A stretch of 64,000 bases of DNA. It comes from Okapia johnstoni. Taxonomy: Eukaryota > Chordata > Mammalia > Artiodactyla > Giraffidae. Made by a program: the position numbers and the translations under genes. Positions 43,988 through 55,594 of the stretch are shown here, piece by piece (the first letter of the stretch is position 1; every line of letters begins with the position of its first letter). The notes under the pieces were generated by a model, which searched no databases, was not told where the DNA came from, and saw only the letters and a list, made by a program, of their open reading frames with translations. The stretch spans positions 30,776,001 to 30,840,000 of the forward strand of contig CM044309.1 of assembly GCA_024291935.2 (NCBI GenBank). The letters are read 5' to 3'.

Positions 43988-44147
43988 GGCAACAGAGGAT
44001 GAGATGGTTGGATGGTATCAAGGACTCAATGGACATGAGTCTGAGCAAACTCTGAGAGATGGTGAAGGACAGGGAAGCCTGGTGTGCTGCAGTCCACGGG
44101 GTCACAAAGAGGTGGACACGACTGAGGGACTGAACAACAACAGTAAG
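43988..44147 (+). mobile_element. BovB LINE, minimal 3' end (160 bp)
   Basis: GCAACAGAGGATGAGATGG to GAGGGACTGAACAACAAC. Target-site duplication TAATAACAAGG / TAATAACAAAGG around 43977-43987 and 44148-44159, differing by one base in the A-run. Confidence 0.92.
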
Positions 44148-44159
44148 TAATAACAAAGG

Positions 44160-44825
44160 TAGCAAAATAAGAATTAAAGTCACAGAAGCAGAAGCCAGTA
44201 CAGATTCAAAATTAACCCTTATAGTTAAAGGACTGCATGAGTTACTACGTGCAAAGCCATTCAATAAACATTTACTATCATTGTCATTACTTCCGAAACT
44301 GGAGTTAATAATGAGCCTCATGATGAGCAGAGAAACAGTGAGCACCATTTAGACAGCGAGATTGTGGGGACAAGGGAGAACTCCTCTGAAACATCAGCTT
44401 TGCTGGATGGCAACAGGAGTCATCCAGACCTAACCTGGCTAGAGAGGAGACCCCAACCCCCTGAACACAGAAATTGGTTCAGGGACATACACTCCACCTA
44501 AGTTCCTTTAGTGAGGTTCCAACCAGCAAGGGCAGAGGCTTCACCTGTCTTGCCCACGGCTATGCCTCCTACCACTTGTTTGACAAATGTTAAATGAATC
44601 TTGGGACTTAAGAAGAAAGAAATTCTCTCTTTTCGTTGGGGTTGCTATACTGGAATAGAAGTCTTGAGCTACTGGTAGCCATTTTACTCCTATGAAGGGA
44701 GAACCTGCTTGAGAATAAAGCCAAACCAGAAGACAAAGGAGCTGTAAGAAAATGCTGTCAAAGCCATTTTAGCACCTGGATACAGCTGTACCTGAAGGAA
44801 ACTCATCTTGTATTTTTCAGTTACT
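44160..44825. other. Spacer with possible L2/MIR tails
   Basis: 44255-44275 (CCATTCAATAAACATTTACT) and 44521-44600 (GGGCAGAGGCTTCACCTG, GACAAATGTTAAATGAATC) look like the 3' ends of old MIR/L2 elements. No gene is visible. Confidence 0.45.
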
Positions 44826-44839
44826 AGTGATAATACAAT

Positions 44840-44963
44840 AGGAGAAGGAAATGGAAACCCACTCCAGTGTTCTTGCCTGGAGAATCCCAGCGACGGGGGA
44901 GCCTGGTGGGCTGCCATCTATGGGGTCACACAGAGTCAGACATGACTGAAGTAACTTAGCAGC
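44840..44963 (+). mobile_element. BOV-A2 fragment (single monomer)
   Basis: AGGAGAAGGAAATGGAAACC to GAAGTAACTTAGCAGC. Target-site duplication AGTGATAATACAAT / AGTGATAATATAAT (one mismatch) at 44826-44839 and 44964-44977. Confidence 0.94.
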
Positions 44964-44977
44964 AGTGATAATATAAT

Positions 44978-47407
44978 CTCTTTCACTCTCTATTTTTCTT
45001 TTGGAATCAATTTGAGTAGTTTCTGAACTTGAAAATGACTTTTACTTTCTCTGTGCTATGGTCCACTCAAACACTATGGATTAGATTGAATTGAGAAGCT
45101 AAGCAGAGTTCGTGATCACAGGGGAGATGGGATAAATGGTAGAAGAGACAGGTGAGGTCTCTGGTGCCCTGCTTCAGCTGGAGGCATGAAGCTCCACTTT
45201 CTTTGGTCTCAACAGGAGCCAGGAGGAGAAGGAAGGTCACTCCCTACAGTTTGCATCACACAGTCTTTGTAGCCAGAACACTTTCCAGACAATCCAATCC
45301 TACTCCCAATTTTTACAGAGAAAGAAGGACCTTGAGTAGCCTTACCCAGTGTTACCTTGCCAAACAGGCAAGGTAAAATTGGCGCTGCACAATTTTTATT
45401 CGAATCCCTGCTAAGTTGCCATATTTGGAAACACATAGCTCTGTTTCAAAATGACACCCACTTGAAAACCTTTATTATTTTTTGTTTATTTTTTAAAGCC
45501 AAGATGTTCCTTTGAACTGGCCTCAGTTCCTTCTACTTTAGCAGGTGGAAAACCTCTTAGTGGTATCGCTAAAGCTAGGGACAATGTCTTGCTTGCATTT
45601 TAATTCCTGTTCAGCCGAGTACCAGAAAGCTTGCAGGAGGCTCCTTCAATCAATTCCTGCAGTGGCCAAACCAGACATATGTCATCTTCTGATCGGGCCC
45701 TCAGGGCTGAATTTGCAAACAATGCACCCTAAGCTATTAAGCCAATAAATGAACCTATTTTCAAAAGAAACATTTAAGTAGTCAGTTCGTTACTTAAACG
45801 GAATTGAAAAGTGTGAAATCACTAGATTAGGAGTTGGAGAAGCTGCAGATCAGAGCTCATCTTCCATTCATACTGAGTTGTCACAGCTCCAGCAACGTCT
45901 CAGAACAGTCACCCTGACCAGTCGCTCTGACCAGTCACATCTGCAGACACAAAAAGAGGCCCATAAGGCATCTGTCTGAATAGCAGTGAATTTAAGTAGA
46001 CACTGAAGGTACAGATCCTAGAGCTGTCATCATGTGAAATTCAATGGAAAATGAATGGTAGTTAATTTCTGCAAGAAAGATGAGAATTAAAAGGTCTGGT
46101 TCCACCCTGGTACTGTAAAAGCAGATTACGGTCTTCTGTTCTTCATGATCAAATCTGTCTGACCTTATGTTTATTATAATTAAATCCATGTTAATTATGA
46201 TTCAGTTAGCAACTGAACCTGATGTCCTGTCTTCTCTCTAGTACTGTTAGGAAAGTCAGGATCTCTTTACTTGGCTTTCTCTTGGCTCATGTTTCAACTC
46301 TGCCTCCTAAAGATCTTGGGTGCCTAGGGTTTTCATCCATGGGTGTCTCCTTTTCCCATACAAGAGACATGTTTACTGTTCACATTTCTCACACAGAAAT
46401 GATTTATTTATACACATGATTTATATGAGAATTTTATGTTTTATGGGATTTATAATTCTCATAAGTATTCTCCAAAATGTGCTCCATAGAAATGAGTCTT
46501 ACAGATACCCTTGAAAAAAAAGAGGCATGGGGATTCCCTGGTCAAATAACTTGGGGAACATACATGCTATAGTCTCCCCTCGGAGATTCACAATGCCTGG
46601 CATAGCATGTTAATAACACAGAGAAATTTAGCAGAAAAAAAAAAAAACAGTGGGAAAAAACCTGTTTAACTGAGTTTCCCCCATATTTCAAAAATCAATT
46701 TTATCAGTAGATACTTTCCTTCATGGACCTTTATTAAAAGTCCCCAAAGATGATGGTCTAGAGACCCAGGTTTGGATCTAGCTTCAGAAGCAGATGCTAA
46801 AGCTTTTTATTCATGCCCAGTGCTGAGGAAAAACAATTTCAAGGTGTATTAATGGTATGTCAGCATTTGTGCTTCAGGCAAGACTACTTTGGTTTAATTA
46901 AGACCTTCAACTTGATTCAGAGGTGTGTCAGGATTGAAAATGACTGGCCGTCATGGTTTCCTGATCTAAAGTATAAGACCTCCGCTAAGACGTGTAAATG
47001 CATATTTTTGATCTACTAGAAAATGTAATTTTCTAAAATAGCGCTGGCAATACAAATAGTAATGTGGTTCATAAAAGTCCTTATCACTGATTTCATTGTT
47101 CATCTAGGCAGCATCTAGGGTGCCTTCTCGGAAAGCCTAGTCCCATCCTTCTGCTCAAATCCCCATCAGTCTATTGTTTGGGCTTCGAGGGAGACTCAAG
47201 GAGGCAACAGGCAATGAAAAGCCCCTGAAAAAGTGAGAAAAGGCAGGGGTAGGAAGATGGGATTAAACTGATAGGTAATTTAATTAAACAATTAATCAGT
47301 TAATTAATTGATTAATTATGCCAAGCAATACCTCACATGGGGGGAAACTGCATTTGGCTTCTTATGATATTTCTGATGCTAAAAACTTAAGGTTGTTTCA
47401 TAAATGT
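44978..47407. other. Longest repeat-poor stretch, 2.4 kb
   Basis: No young SINE or LINE is present. An A13 run lies at about 46636-46648, and a TTAATTAA-rich block at 47275-47330. Short ORFs have no domain. 46530-46610 may be a faint relic. No gene signature is visible, but such stretches between MED30 and EXT1 may carry regulatory DNA (inference). Confidence 0.5.
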
Positions 47408-47426
47408 TATATATATATATATATAT
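47408..47426. repeat. (AT)n tract, target of a SINE
   Basis: Nineteen bases of alternating A and T. A similar ATATATAC tract resumes after the SINE at 47634, so the Bov-tA landed in an AT microsatellite. Confidence 0.9.
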
Positions 47427-47633
47427 GAAACTGTTAGTCACTCAGTTGTGTTCGACTCTATGATTCCATGGACTGTAGCCCACCAGACTCCTCAGTCCAT
47501 GGAACTCTCCAGGCAAGAATACTGGAATGGGTTGCCATTCCCTTCTTCAGGGTATCTTCCAGATCCAGGGATGGAACCCGGGTCTTCTGCATTACAGGCA
47601 AATTCTTTACCACCCGAGCCACCAGGGAAGTCC
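47427..47633 (-). mobile_element. Bov-tA SINE inside an AT microsatellite
   Basis: Reverse copy from CTGTTAGTCACTCAGTTGTG to CCGAGCCACCAGGGAAGTCC. Confidence 0.93.
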
Positions 47634-47887
47634 ATATATACATATATGTATAACTTATTTTAAAATATATTTTGTTTTTAAAACATGCCTGTCTCATTCG
47701 GTCACTGAGATCACAATGCTTACCCAGTGAGTCAGCAGTCCAAAATTACAAACGGAGTCACAAGAAAGGGTAAGTCTCCCAAGTCCTCCTTCTGATCCAA
47801 CACACTGAACTCTGCTGTTAATGTAAAATGAAGTTACACATATGGCTTTAAAGTGCATTCTTATTTATGAGGATGTAAAATATCATG

Positions 47888-48127
47888 CCTGGGAAACCCC
47901 ATGGACAGAGGAACCTGGTAGGCTGCAGCCCATGGGGTCTCGAAGAGTCGGACATGACTGAGCGACTTCACTTTCACTTTTCACTTTCATGCACTGGAGG
48001 AGGAAACGGCAACCCACTCCAGTATTCTTGCCTGGAGAATCCCAGGGACGGATGAGCCTGGTGGGCTGCCGTCTATGGAGTTGCACAGAGTCGGACACGA
48101 CTGACGTGACTTAGCAGCAGCAGCAGC
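47888..48127 (+). mobile_element. BOV-A2 SINE, 5'-truncated dimer
   Basis: The first monomer starts at CCTGGGAAACCCCATGG, the second is complete, and the (AGC)4 tail follows. A perfect 11-bp target-site duplication, AAAATATCATG, is at 47877-47887 and 48128-48138. Confidence 0.95.
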
Positions 48128-48138
48128 AAAATATCATG

Positions 48139-48523
48139 AGATGTGTATCTGTTTTCAATACATCCTTTCTCATTTCTCATTCTCCACATCACACTCTGAC
48201 TCAATTACGTGTTTCTGAACGAAATAGTAGGTTCATATTTGTAAAGCACCTTCAGCGTCTAAGGGCATTTTATATAACAGCAAAAAAACACCACATAAAG
48301 CAGAGGAAATTCAATCTGTATTTGTTATTTTGTCCACAAATGTCAAACAACTGAACCCCTGGCTGGACTGATTTTCTAGATTGTGCTGATTAAGTGGATT
48401 GGCGATTTTTATGTAACCAACGAGCCACCTAGTCCTTCTCTTTCCTAAACTGAGCTTCGTGTTCAGCGTCAAACTCTATTTTCATGGCTTAGGATGTCCA
48501 TGTTTGGAAATATTCCCCACTTC
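48139..48523. other. Single-copy spacer
   Basis: No gene or repeat is recognised. Confidence 0.5.
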
Positions 48524-48532
48524 GAATATGTT

Positions 48533-48740
48533 GGGGCTTCCCTGGTGGCTCAGATGGTAAAGAATTTGCCTGCAATGTGGGACACTCAGGTTCAATCCCT
48601 GGGTCTGGAAGATCCCTTGGAGAAGGGAATGGCAACTCACTCCAGTATTTCTGCCTGGAGAACTCTACGGACAGAGGAGGTTGGCTGGCTATACTCCATG
48701 GGGTTGCAAAGAGTCAGACACGACTTAGCGACTTTCAGTA
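48533..48740 (+). mobile_element. Bov-tA SINE
   Basis: Full-length sense copy (GGGCTTCCCTGGTGGCTCAG start) with a perfect 9-bp target-site duplication, GAATATGTT, at 48524-48532 and 48741-48749. Confidence 0.95.
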
Positions 48741-48999
48741 GAATATGTTACCCCATTGTGACATGAGGCATCTATGTGTTTGGTAAATAGATTTGGGGGG
48801 TTGAGAGTGTCCATACAACATCGTGGAAAAGACAAAAGTCAAACAGATGTGGCCTCTGCTGTAAGAAATGTAGAAAGAAGAAGGTCATGATGTACGACTA
48901 CATGAACAAGAGAACGATCATCAGAGGGCTTCAGGGAGATGTGGCATTTGACTTGAGCCTAGAAGTACAGAAAGAATTTCAATCAGTTGAGATGAAGAG

Positions 49000-49214
49000 G
49001 GGCTTCCCTGGTATCTCAGATGGTAAAGCATCTGCCTGCAATGCGGGAGACCTGGGTTTGATCCCCGAGTTGGGAAGATCCCCTGGAGAAGGAAATAGCA
49101 ACTCCAGTACTCTTGCCTGGAAAATTCCATAGATGGAGGAGCCTGGTAGGCTACAGTCCATGGGATTGCAAAGAGTCAGACACGACTGAGCAACTTCACT
49201 GGTTCACTGGACAG
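49000..49214 (+). mobile_element. Bov-tA SINE
   Basis: GGGCTTCCCTGGTATCTCAG start, body with a short deletion (AATAGCAACTCCAGTACTC). A possible 6-bp target-site duplication, GAAGAG, at 48994-48999 and 49215-49220. Confidence 0.92.
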
Positions 49215-49295
49215 GAAGAGAGCAGTGTGAGCAAAATCAGAGAAGAGGCAACACTACAGTTTGTTTGGCTGAAGGTCAGAATGTGAGACAGAATT

Positions 49296-49446
49296 TTATT
49301 TTTTGGCCATGCCATGCAGCATGTGGGATATCAGCTCCCCAAACAAGGATCAAACCCATGACCCCTGCACGGGAAGTGCAGTCTTAATCACTGGACCACC
49401 AGGGAAGACCTGTAGAGTCTTAACCGCTGGACCATCAGGGAAGTCC
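49296..49446 (-). mobile_element. CHR-type SINE with duplicated head
   Basis: Reverse copy: TTTTGGCCATGCCATGCAGC, GATCAAACCCATGACCCC, CACTGGACCACCAGGGAAG. The last about 32 bases are then repeated (GTCTTAACCGCTGGACCATC...). The 13-bp target-site duplication TGTGAGACAGAAT / TGTGAGGCAGAAT at 49283-49295 and 49447-49459 encloses both copies. Confidence 0.9.
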
Positions 49447-49546
49447 TGTGAGGCAGAATACGATGCTCTGTTCAGAATGTTAGGTTGGGGCCAGCTTGGA
49501 GTTTTGAATATTTGGCTCTGCAGGCTAAGCCTCATGAGGTGCACAT

Positions 49547-49757
49547 GTGTGCTAAGTCGCTTCAGTCGTATCCAACTCTTTGCAACCCCATGGACTGTAG
49601 ACCATTAGGCTTCTTGGTCCATGGGATTTTCCAGACAAGAATACTGGAGTGGGTTGCCATTTTCTTCTCCAGGGGATCTTCCTGATCTAGAGATCGAATC
49701 GATGTCTCTTATGTCTCCTGCACTGGCAGGCAGGTTCTTTACCATCAGTGCCACCTG
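49547..49757 (-). mobile_element. Bov-tA SINE
   Basis: Reverse copy from GTGTGCTAAGTCGCTTCAG to CATCAGTGCCACCTGG, with a doubled TCTCTTATGTCTCCTG-type segment near the B box. Confidence 0.92.
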
Positions 49758-49949
49758 GTGCAGGGGGACGATTTTAATTTCTCACAACTCTCAGGAGGAG
49801 GTATGGCGAAGAGCAGGGGCTCAAACTCCAGTGCTGCTTTGCTGGGATGATTACTTAACCTCTCAAAGTCTAAGATGTTTCATCCAAAAAAACTGAAGAA
49901 AACAACAGAAACTTCCCCCAGGGCTGATATGAGAGTTAGGCGAGTTTAT

Positions 49950-50830
49950 TCATTATGCACAAATATTTACTGAGCACCTACTATATTCCAAGCACTCTTC
50001 CAACTGCTGGTGATATCACTGTGACAAAGAGAGACAAATCCCCTCTGAGAATTACATTCTAATGGGGGAAAACAGACTTTACACCAGACAAACTAAGCAT
50101 ATAGATCATGTTAAGTGCTATGAAAAAAAAAATCAAACAATCAATCAATAAAGGAAGATTTGAGGGGCTTCCCTGGTGGTCCAGTGGTTAAGAGTCTGCC
50201 TGCCAATGCAGGGGACATGGGTTCGATCTGGGAAGATCCCATATGCCACGGAGCAACCAAGTCCATGTGCCCCAACTACTGAGCCTGTGGTCTAGAGCCC
50301 ATGCTCTACAAGAGAAGCCCGAGCACCACAATGAAGAGTAGCCCCTGCTCACTACAACTAGAGAAAGCCCACACAGAGCAACAAGGACCTAATGCATTAA
50401 AATACATAAAATTTAAAAAAAAAAACACATTTGAATAACAAATCAGTAAATTGTCCAAAGATCTCACTGAGAAGGTGACTTTTGAGTAAAGAGCAGAAGA
50501 AAGTGGGTATGCAGCCAGAGATATCCATTGTCAAAATATTCTAGGCAGAGGGGAGAGGGCACATGCAAAGGTCCTGAGGCCAAAATGTGTCTGTGGTATC
50601 TGAGGAAAAGTGAGGAGGTTCAGTTGTCCTGAGCAGAGTGAGGGTTGAGTTCATATCCCTCACCTACTATAGGTTACAGTAGGGGAGGTGGGAGGCCAGG
50701 TGGGAGAACCATGTAGAGCCTTGATGTTCTTAAGAAGGACTCTTGGATTTTACTCAAAGTGATCTGGAAAGCTTTTGAAAAGTTTCATAAGCAGATGACC
50801 GATTTAAAGAGATTCTTTAGTTGCTGGTTA
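49950..50830 (+). mobile_element. Ancient mammalian interspersed repeat split by a CHR SINE
   Basis: CAAATATTTACTGAGCACC, TACTATATTCCAAGCACTC, GAGAATTACATTCTAATGGG on the left and CACTGAGAAGGTGACTTTTG, GGCACATGCAAAGGTCCTG, CCATGTAGAGCCTTGATG on the right follow a long, widely dispersed old repeat. I cannot recall its family name. Parts of the same family seem to occur at 57125-57340 and 58961-59137. Confidence 0.6.
50164..50429 (+). mobile_element. CHR-type SINE nested in an old repeat
   Basis: GGGGCTTCCCTGGTGGTCC head, body with CAACTACTGAGCCTGTGGTC, and tail TACATAAAATTTAAAAAAAA. A possible short target-site duplication, ATTTGA, on both sides. Confidence 0.93.
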
Positions 50831-50840
50831 ATGCATATGG

Positions 50841-51164
50841 GGGCTTCCCTAGTAGCTCAGCTGGTAAAGAATCTGCCTGGAATGCAGGAGACCCCAGTTT
50901 GATTCCTGAGTCAGGAAGATACCCTGGAGAAGGGATAGGATATCCACTCCTGTATTCATGGGCTCAGATGGTAAAAAATCCACCTGCAATGCGGGAGACC
51001 TGGGTTCGAACCCTGGGTTGGGAAGATCCCCTGGAGGAGGACATGGCAACCCACCCCATTATTCTTGCCTGGAGAATTCCCATGGACAAAGGAGCCCGGT
51101 GGGCTACAGTCCATGGGGTCCCAAAGAGTTGGACACAACTGAGCGACTAAGCACAGCACAGCAC
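50841..51164 (+). mobile_element. Bov-tA SINE with a doubled 5' half
   Basis: A first head and partial body (50841-50948, breaking off at GTATTCATG) is followed directly by a second head lacking its first bases (GGCTCAGATGGTAAAAAATCC) and a complete body and tail. The perfect 11-bp target-site duplication AATGCATATGG at 50830-50840 and 51165-51175 encloses both units, so they probably arrived together. Confidence 0.94.
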
Positions 51165-51175
51165 AATGCATATGG

Positions 51176-52337
51176 AGTGGTCAGACAGTATTTGGGATAG
51201 GGTTTGGTCTTGAAAAATGTTAGCTTTATTCTTACTATTTTTCTTAGTTTGGGTGTTATAGGGTCTAGGAAATACCAGGACCCACAGGACAAATCCTTTT
51301 TTCAGCTCTACTTTATGGGAAGGACTTGCAAGATTGATGAATGGGCTGCCCACCTAGATAATGGGATCTGACAGACCTGGCTGCATTCCTTGGTGATGGT
51401 ACTCCCTGGGTTTGCAGGGTGAGGTGATCAAACATGTAAATATCATGCTACTGTAAAGCTGCCATGTGCAGACCCAGTTAAAGTGTGTAGATGGGACCTG
51501 ACAAGGAAAACACTTTTCTGGAAATGCCAGAAGCTTTTGGATGCTATACTGGGTTATTCCCGAGCCAGCTGATGGCAGCCTGCCATCACCAAGCAACCAT
51601 CACCAGGCAGCCATAAACAACTGAAAGCCCCAGAGTTACCTAGTCAGTAACTAGGACACAGCCTCTAGTATATACTGGGAGCCGATTTGTTCCTTCTTGT
51701 TCCCAGGGACTAATGATCATATAGTTAATAATAACTTTATAATATGTAAAGGTACATCCTGTCCACCGACAGAGTCACTTTCAAACAAAACCAATAGAAG
51801 TGTAAACTGGTAAAACTTTTCTGAAAGGATTTTGGGTACTAGGTAGCAAAAGTCTTCACAAAATTAATACACTTTTAACCAGTAATTCCAAGTATCAACA
51901 AAAATGTAGTGATGTGATCTATGCATATAAAAAGTAACTGAAAATATCTACTCCGGTTCTCCATCACTTAAAACAAAAGGCCTGAGCTCAGGATTTAAAA
52001 GAAAAGTTAGGGTTAGGAATTGTGTTTTTCAAGTCAGTTTCAAATGCTTACTCTTCATGAATATGACTCAGTTTGGTCAAGTGGCCAGTGAGTGGTATGA
52101 GCAGGAAAGAGAAGTGACTCTAGGATGGGGTCACCAGAGAAGCCATCGTGGGCAGGGAGGACCTGAGTTGAGCCTTGCAGAGTAAGTGCCCAGCTGCTAA
52201 ATCACCAGCTGTCCTCTTACTTCCTTGCAAGGCTTCTAGCCTGCCTTTTCCAGACAAATCCCACATTTCTTCTCCTCTTATTCCATAATTAGAGTTGCTA
52301 GGTCACATTTGGAAAACTAGCTTTAGGGAATGAAAGT
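51176..52337. other. Repeat-poor spacer, 1.16 kb
   Basis: 51745-51960 may be an old L1 relic (CAGTAATTCCAAGTATCAAC resembles the CAGCAATTCCACT block). No gene is visible. Confidence 0.45.
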
Positions 52338-52349
52338 CTTTTTCATATA

Positions 52350-52787
52350 GTAGTAGTAGTTCAGTCACTCAGTTGTGTCTGACTCTTTGTGACCCCATGA
52401 ACCACAGCACGCCAGGCCTCCCTGTCCATCACCAACTCCCGTTGTTTACCCAAACTCATGTCCATTGAGTCGGTGATGCCATCCAACCATCTCATCCTCT
52501 GTCATCCCCTTCCCCTCCTGCCTTCAATCTTTCCCAACATCAGGGTCTTTTCAAATGAGTCAGCTCTTCACATGAGGTGGCCAAAATATTGGAGTTTCAG
52601 CTTCAACATCAGTCCTTCCAATGAACACCCAGGACTGATTTCCTTTAGGATGGACTGGTTGGATCTCTTTGCAGCCCAAGGGACTCTCAAGAGTCTTCTC
52701 CAACACCACAGTTCAAAAGCATCAATTCTTTGGTGCTCAGCTTTCTTTATAGTCCAACTCTCACATCCATATATGACTACTGGAAAA
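52350..52787 (-). mobile_element. BovB LINE 3' end
   Basis: Reverse 438-bp copy, TAGTAGTTCAGTCACTCAG to TATGACTACTGGAAAA, with a perfect 12-bp target-site duplication CTTTTTCATATA at 52338-52349 and 52788-52799. Confidence 0.95.
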
Positions 52788-53075
52788 CTTTTTCATATAT
52801 ATAAATTTTTTTTTCCAAAATGCATCCTATACAGTGTTAACAGATGTTAAAAGATACAAGAGATACTATTAGAAAGCATTCCACAATTACTTGAGGTCAT
52901 ATGGTTGACATTTTACAAGTACCTTGGCTGGGGGCATCTCAGAACTTATATCATGCACCAGACATTCCAAGAGTGAGGCATCGCGAGCCTCCCAAGTTCC
53001 AGGCTTACTTGACGACAGAGTTCTTTCCTGGCACCCATTAACATTCTGCAAACCACATGTCCTGAGCAATGTGTT

Positions 53076-53260
53076 CAATTCAGTTCAGTCGCTCAGTTGT
53101 GTCCAGCTCTTTGCGATCCCATGGACTACAGCACGACAGGCCTCCCTGTCTATCACCAACTCCCGGAGTTTACTCAAATTCATGACTCAATTTGAGTCAA
53201 TGATGCCATCCAATCATCTCATCCTCTGTCGTCCCCTTCTCCTCCTGCCTTCAATCTTTC
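53076..53260 (-). mobile_element. BovB LINE 3' end (185 bp)
   Basis: Reverse copy, CAATTCAGTTCAGTCGCTCAG to GCCTTCAATCTTTC, with a perfect 9-bp target-site duplication CAATGTGTT at 53067-53075 and 53261-53269. A short ACTCAATTTGAGTCAA palindrome-like variant lies in its middle. Confidence 0.94.
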
Positions 53261-53269
53261 CAATGTGTT

Positions 53270-55457
53270 AGAAACTTCTAGATTATCCAGAATACTGGAC
53301 CTTGCTGAAGTAAGATAAAAACCTCTCTCCGGACCATTCTTTGTTACTATGATTTCAGGAACTTGTGCCCTTTCATCAGCTCTGGTCAGAGAGTATCCAG
53401 TGGTCAATGAAGAACCCAAACTTGCAAAGAATTGTGATGGTATAAGGAGCCAACAGCTATGAAGAGCCCTCACGCTCAAGATCTTAAACCCTGTCTGTAA
53501 CAACACGTGTGCCAGTTGTCAGAAGATTTACATGTTTGGGTGACAAGACTTCTGTGCTAGCTGTCAGTCAAAAGAAGCCTGGAGAATTCTCAAGAGAGTT
53601 TTTAAAAAATATACCCCGGCAGATGCACATCTGGAACAAAATCCCACATTCTATTCTCATCCTGAATGTTGTCTTGAGGCAAAGGGCCACATGTCTAAGA
53701 GGACTGCCAGGTTCACCTTGTATTGTCAACAGTAAATATGTCAATCACAATCAGAGAGTGCCTGACAGACTATGATTCACATTTGCATCAAATCCAAAAT
53801 AGCTGCCTACAGCTGCCTTTGGATTAGTGTCAGTCTCAGGACCCACGAATCGAAGTCTCTCCCAAGCACGTAGTCACTTCCTCTTGATTTAACACCTCGG
53901 GGAGCGTGCATTTGGCAGCCATGACACTGGAAATTTAAACCTCGGGTTCTGCTCCCCATGTCATAGCATCATATGGCAGGGCACTGCACCCAAGGAAAAT
54001 GACATGACAAAATGAGAATTGTGTAAGACAGTCCCTTTCCCAACTGTGAACAAGCAAAGCTGCAAACAGGTCCTGCCTGCTGGCACACTATCAGATTTCT
54101 GCAGAGTTAGTAGCTCTAAGTCTTGCCCACTACCCATGGCTGACTGAGAGGATCTGAATTTGCAGCTAGAGGAACAGCAGTCTTTCAAGTAACATTTAAA
54201 CTTCCATAAGAAGGCAAGCCCAGCAGACACTGTCAGGCACATAATAAGCTCTCGATGCATTGTTAGCCATTATTACAATTCAGTGGAGGATGTATATTTT
54301 TTCCTATTTCAAAGACTGTAAAGTCAGGATACCAGACACTTTCTCTAAAACTGAGAAATTTTATTTCTGAGCCAAGAGTCAAATGGAGGATTTTTCTTTT
54401 CAAATACTGAATATTTTCTTTACTTCCCTGCTTCTCCCTCGTCCTCCAAGTACAATCTTCAAAAATATCTGTGATTCTCATAGATATATGACTATGTCTA
54501 AACTCATCAAAATACATACATAAAAAATGTGAAGTTTTTGCATATTAATAGGAATAAAATAAAACTTGACTCAGTGATCATACAAAAATGATTCTCTATG
54601 GACAAAGTAACTATACTGGCATACTCCTTTTTCTGTCCAAAATGCATTTATACACAACATGCAGTAGATAATAAAGGATTATATATATGGATGGTTTCAT
54701 GGTATTGCTACGTCTAGTCTGTCTGGTCCTTTGATTTCTGTCAACCTTTTACAAAGAATCATTTTAAAGACTTTCACAAGCAACTCCCATAAAGTATTTG
54801 CTTCCATTCAGTATGGTTTTCTTGGAGGTCCTTAATAAGTCCATCCCATTAATATAAAGGGATATGGGAAATAGAAGTCACCCACAGCCAGAGGAGCCTG
54901 GTCATCCAGTGCAGGATCTGCTAGCGAAGTCTTGTCCCTGATGCACAAGTGGACACTGAAGAGACAGTCTCTGTGCCCAGGAGGACCTTGGAGAAGGATG
55001 GCAAATAGATGCTGTACCATGGGGATTGAGCCTGGCATCACAAAGAGGACCAGGAGAAAATGAGGAGGCACACGGGATCCAGGACAGAAAGACAGAGCTA
55101 AGTCATATAAGGCACTGTGTGAAGTGTGCCGTGGCTGGAGAGGTGGAAGGCTCGGGGAGGCCAGTGCAGAAGAGGAAGGGGAGCGGGCACAGGCGAAAGG
55201 AAACTGCACATCTCAGGGCAGAGCTCACATATGGGGTTAGGGCTTCAACATACGAATCTGAGCAGTAGCCAATTCATTCCATACAATGGATAAGAATTTA
55301 GTTTCCCAACAAATCCTCATTACATTCTTTATGTGCTTTTATTTCATTAGCTATTTCCAAAGCAATCACACACACTTTCTCATTCAGTTAATGAGGAATG
55401 TTTATACATGACAGATTTCAAAACACGGAAAACTAAGAGATAAGAGACTTTTAACCC
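53270..55457. other. Repeat-poor spacer, 2.2 kb
   Basis: No young repeat. 54225-54270 (CAGGCACATAATAAGCTC) may be an old MIR/L2 tail. 54880-55230 is the most GC-rich part, with open frames on both strands and no domain. No gene signature. Confidence 0.5.
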
Positions 55458-55594
55458 TCCATGTGGTTTTCCAGGCAAGAATACTGGAGTGGGTTGCCAT
55501 TCCCTTCTCCAGGGGATCTTCCCGACCCAGGGATCGAACCTGTGTCTCCCGCATTGTCAGGAAGATTCTTTACTGCTGAGCCACCAGGGAAGCT
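55458..55594 (-). mobile_element. Bov-tA SINE lacking its 3' body
   Basis: Reverse: CTCCATGTGGTTTTCCAGG to GAGCCACCAGGGAAGC. Head and half of the body are present; the tail half is missing. Confidence 0.9.

Noticed and set aside
54832..55268. GC-richer block with opposed ORFs of 125 and 80 codons
   Set aside because: Neither translation shows a domain and no splice or promoter context supports a gene. Kept only as a candidate regulatory island.
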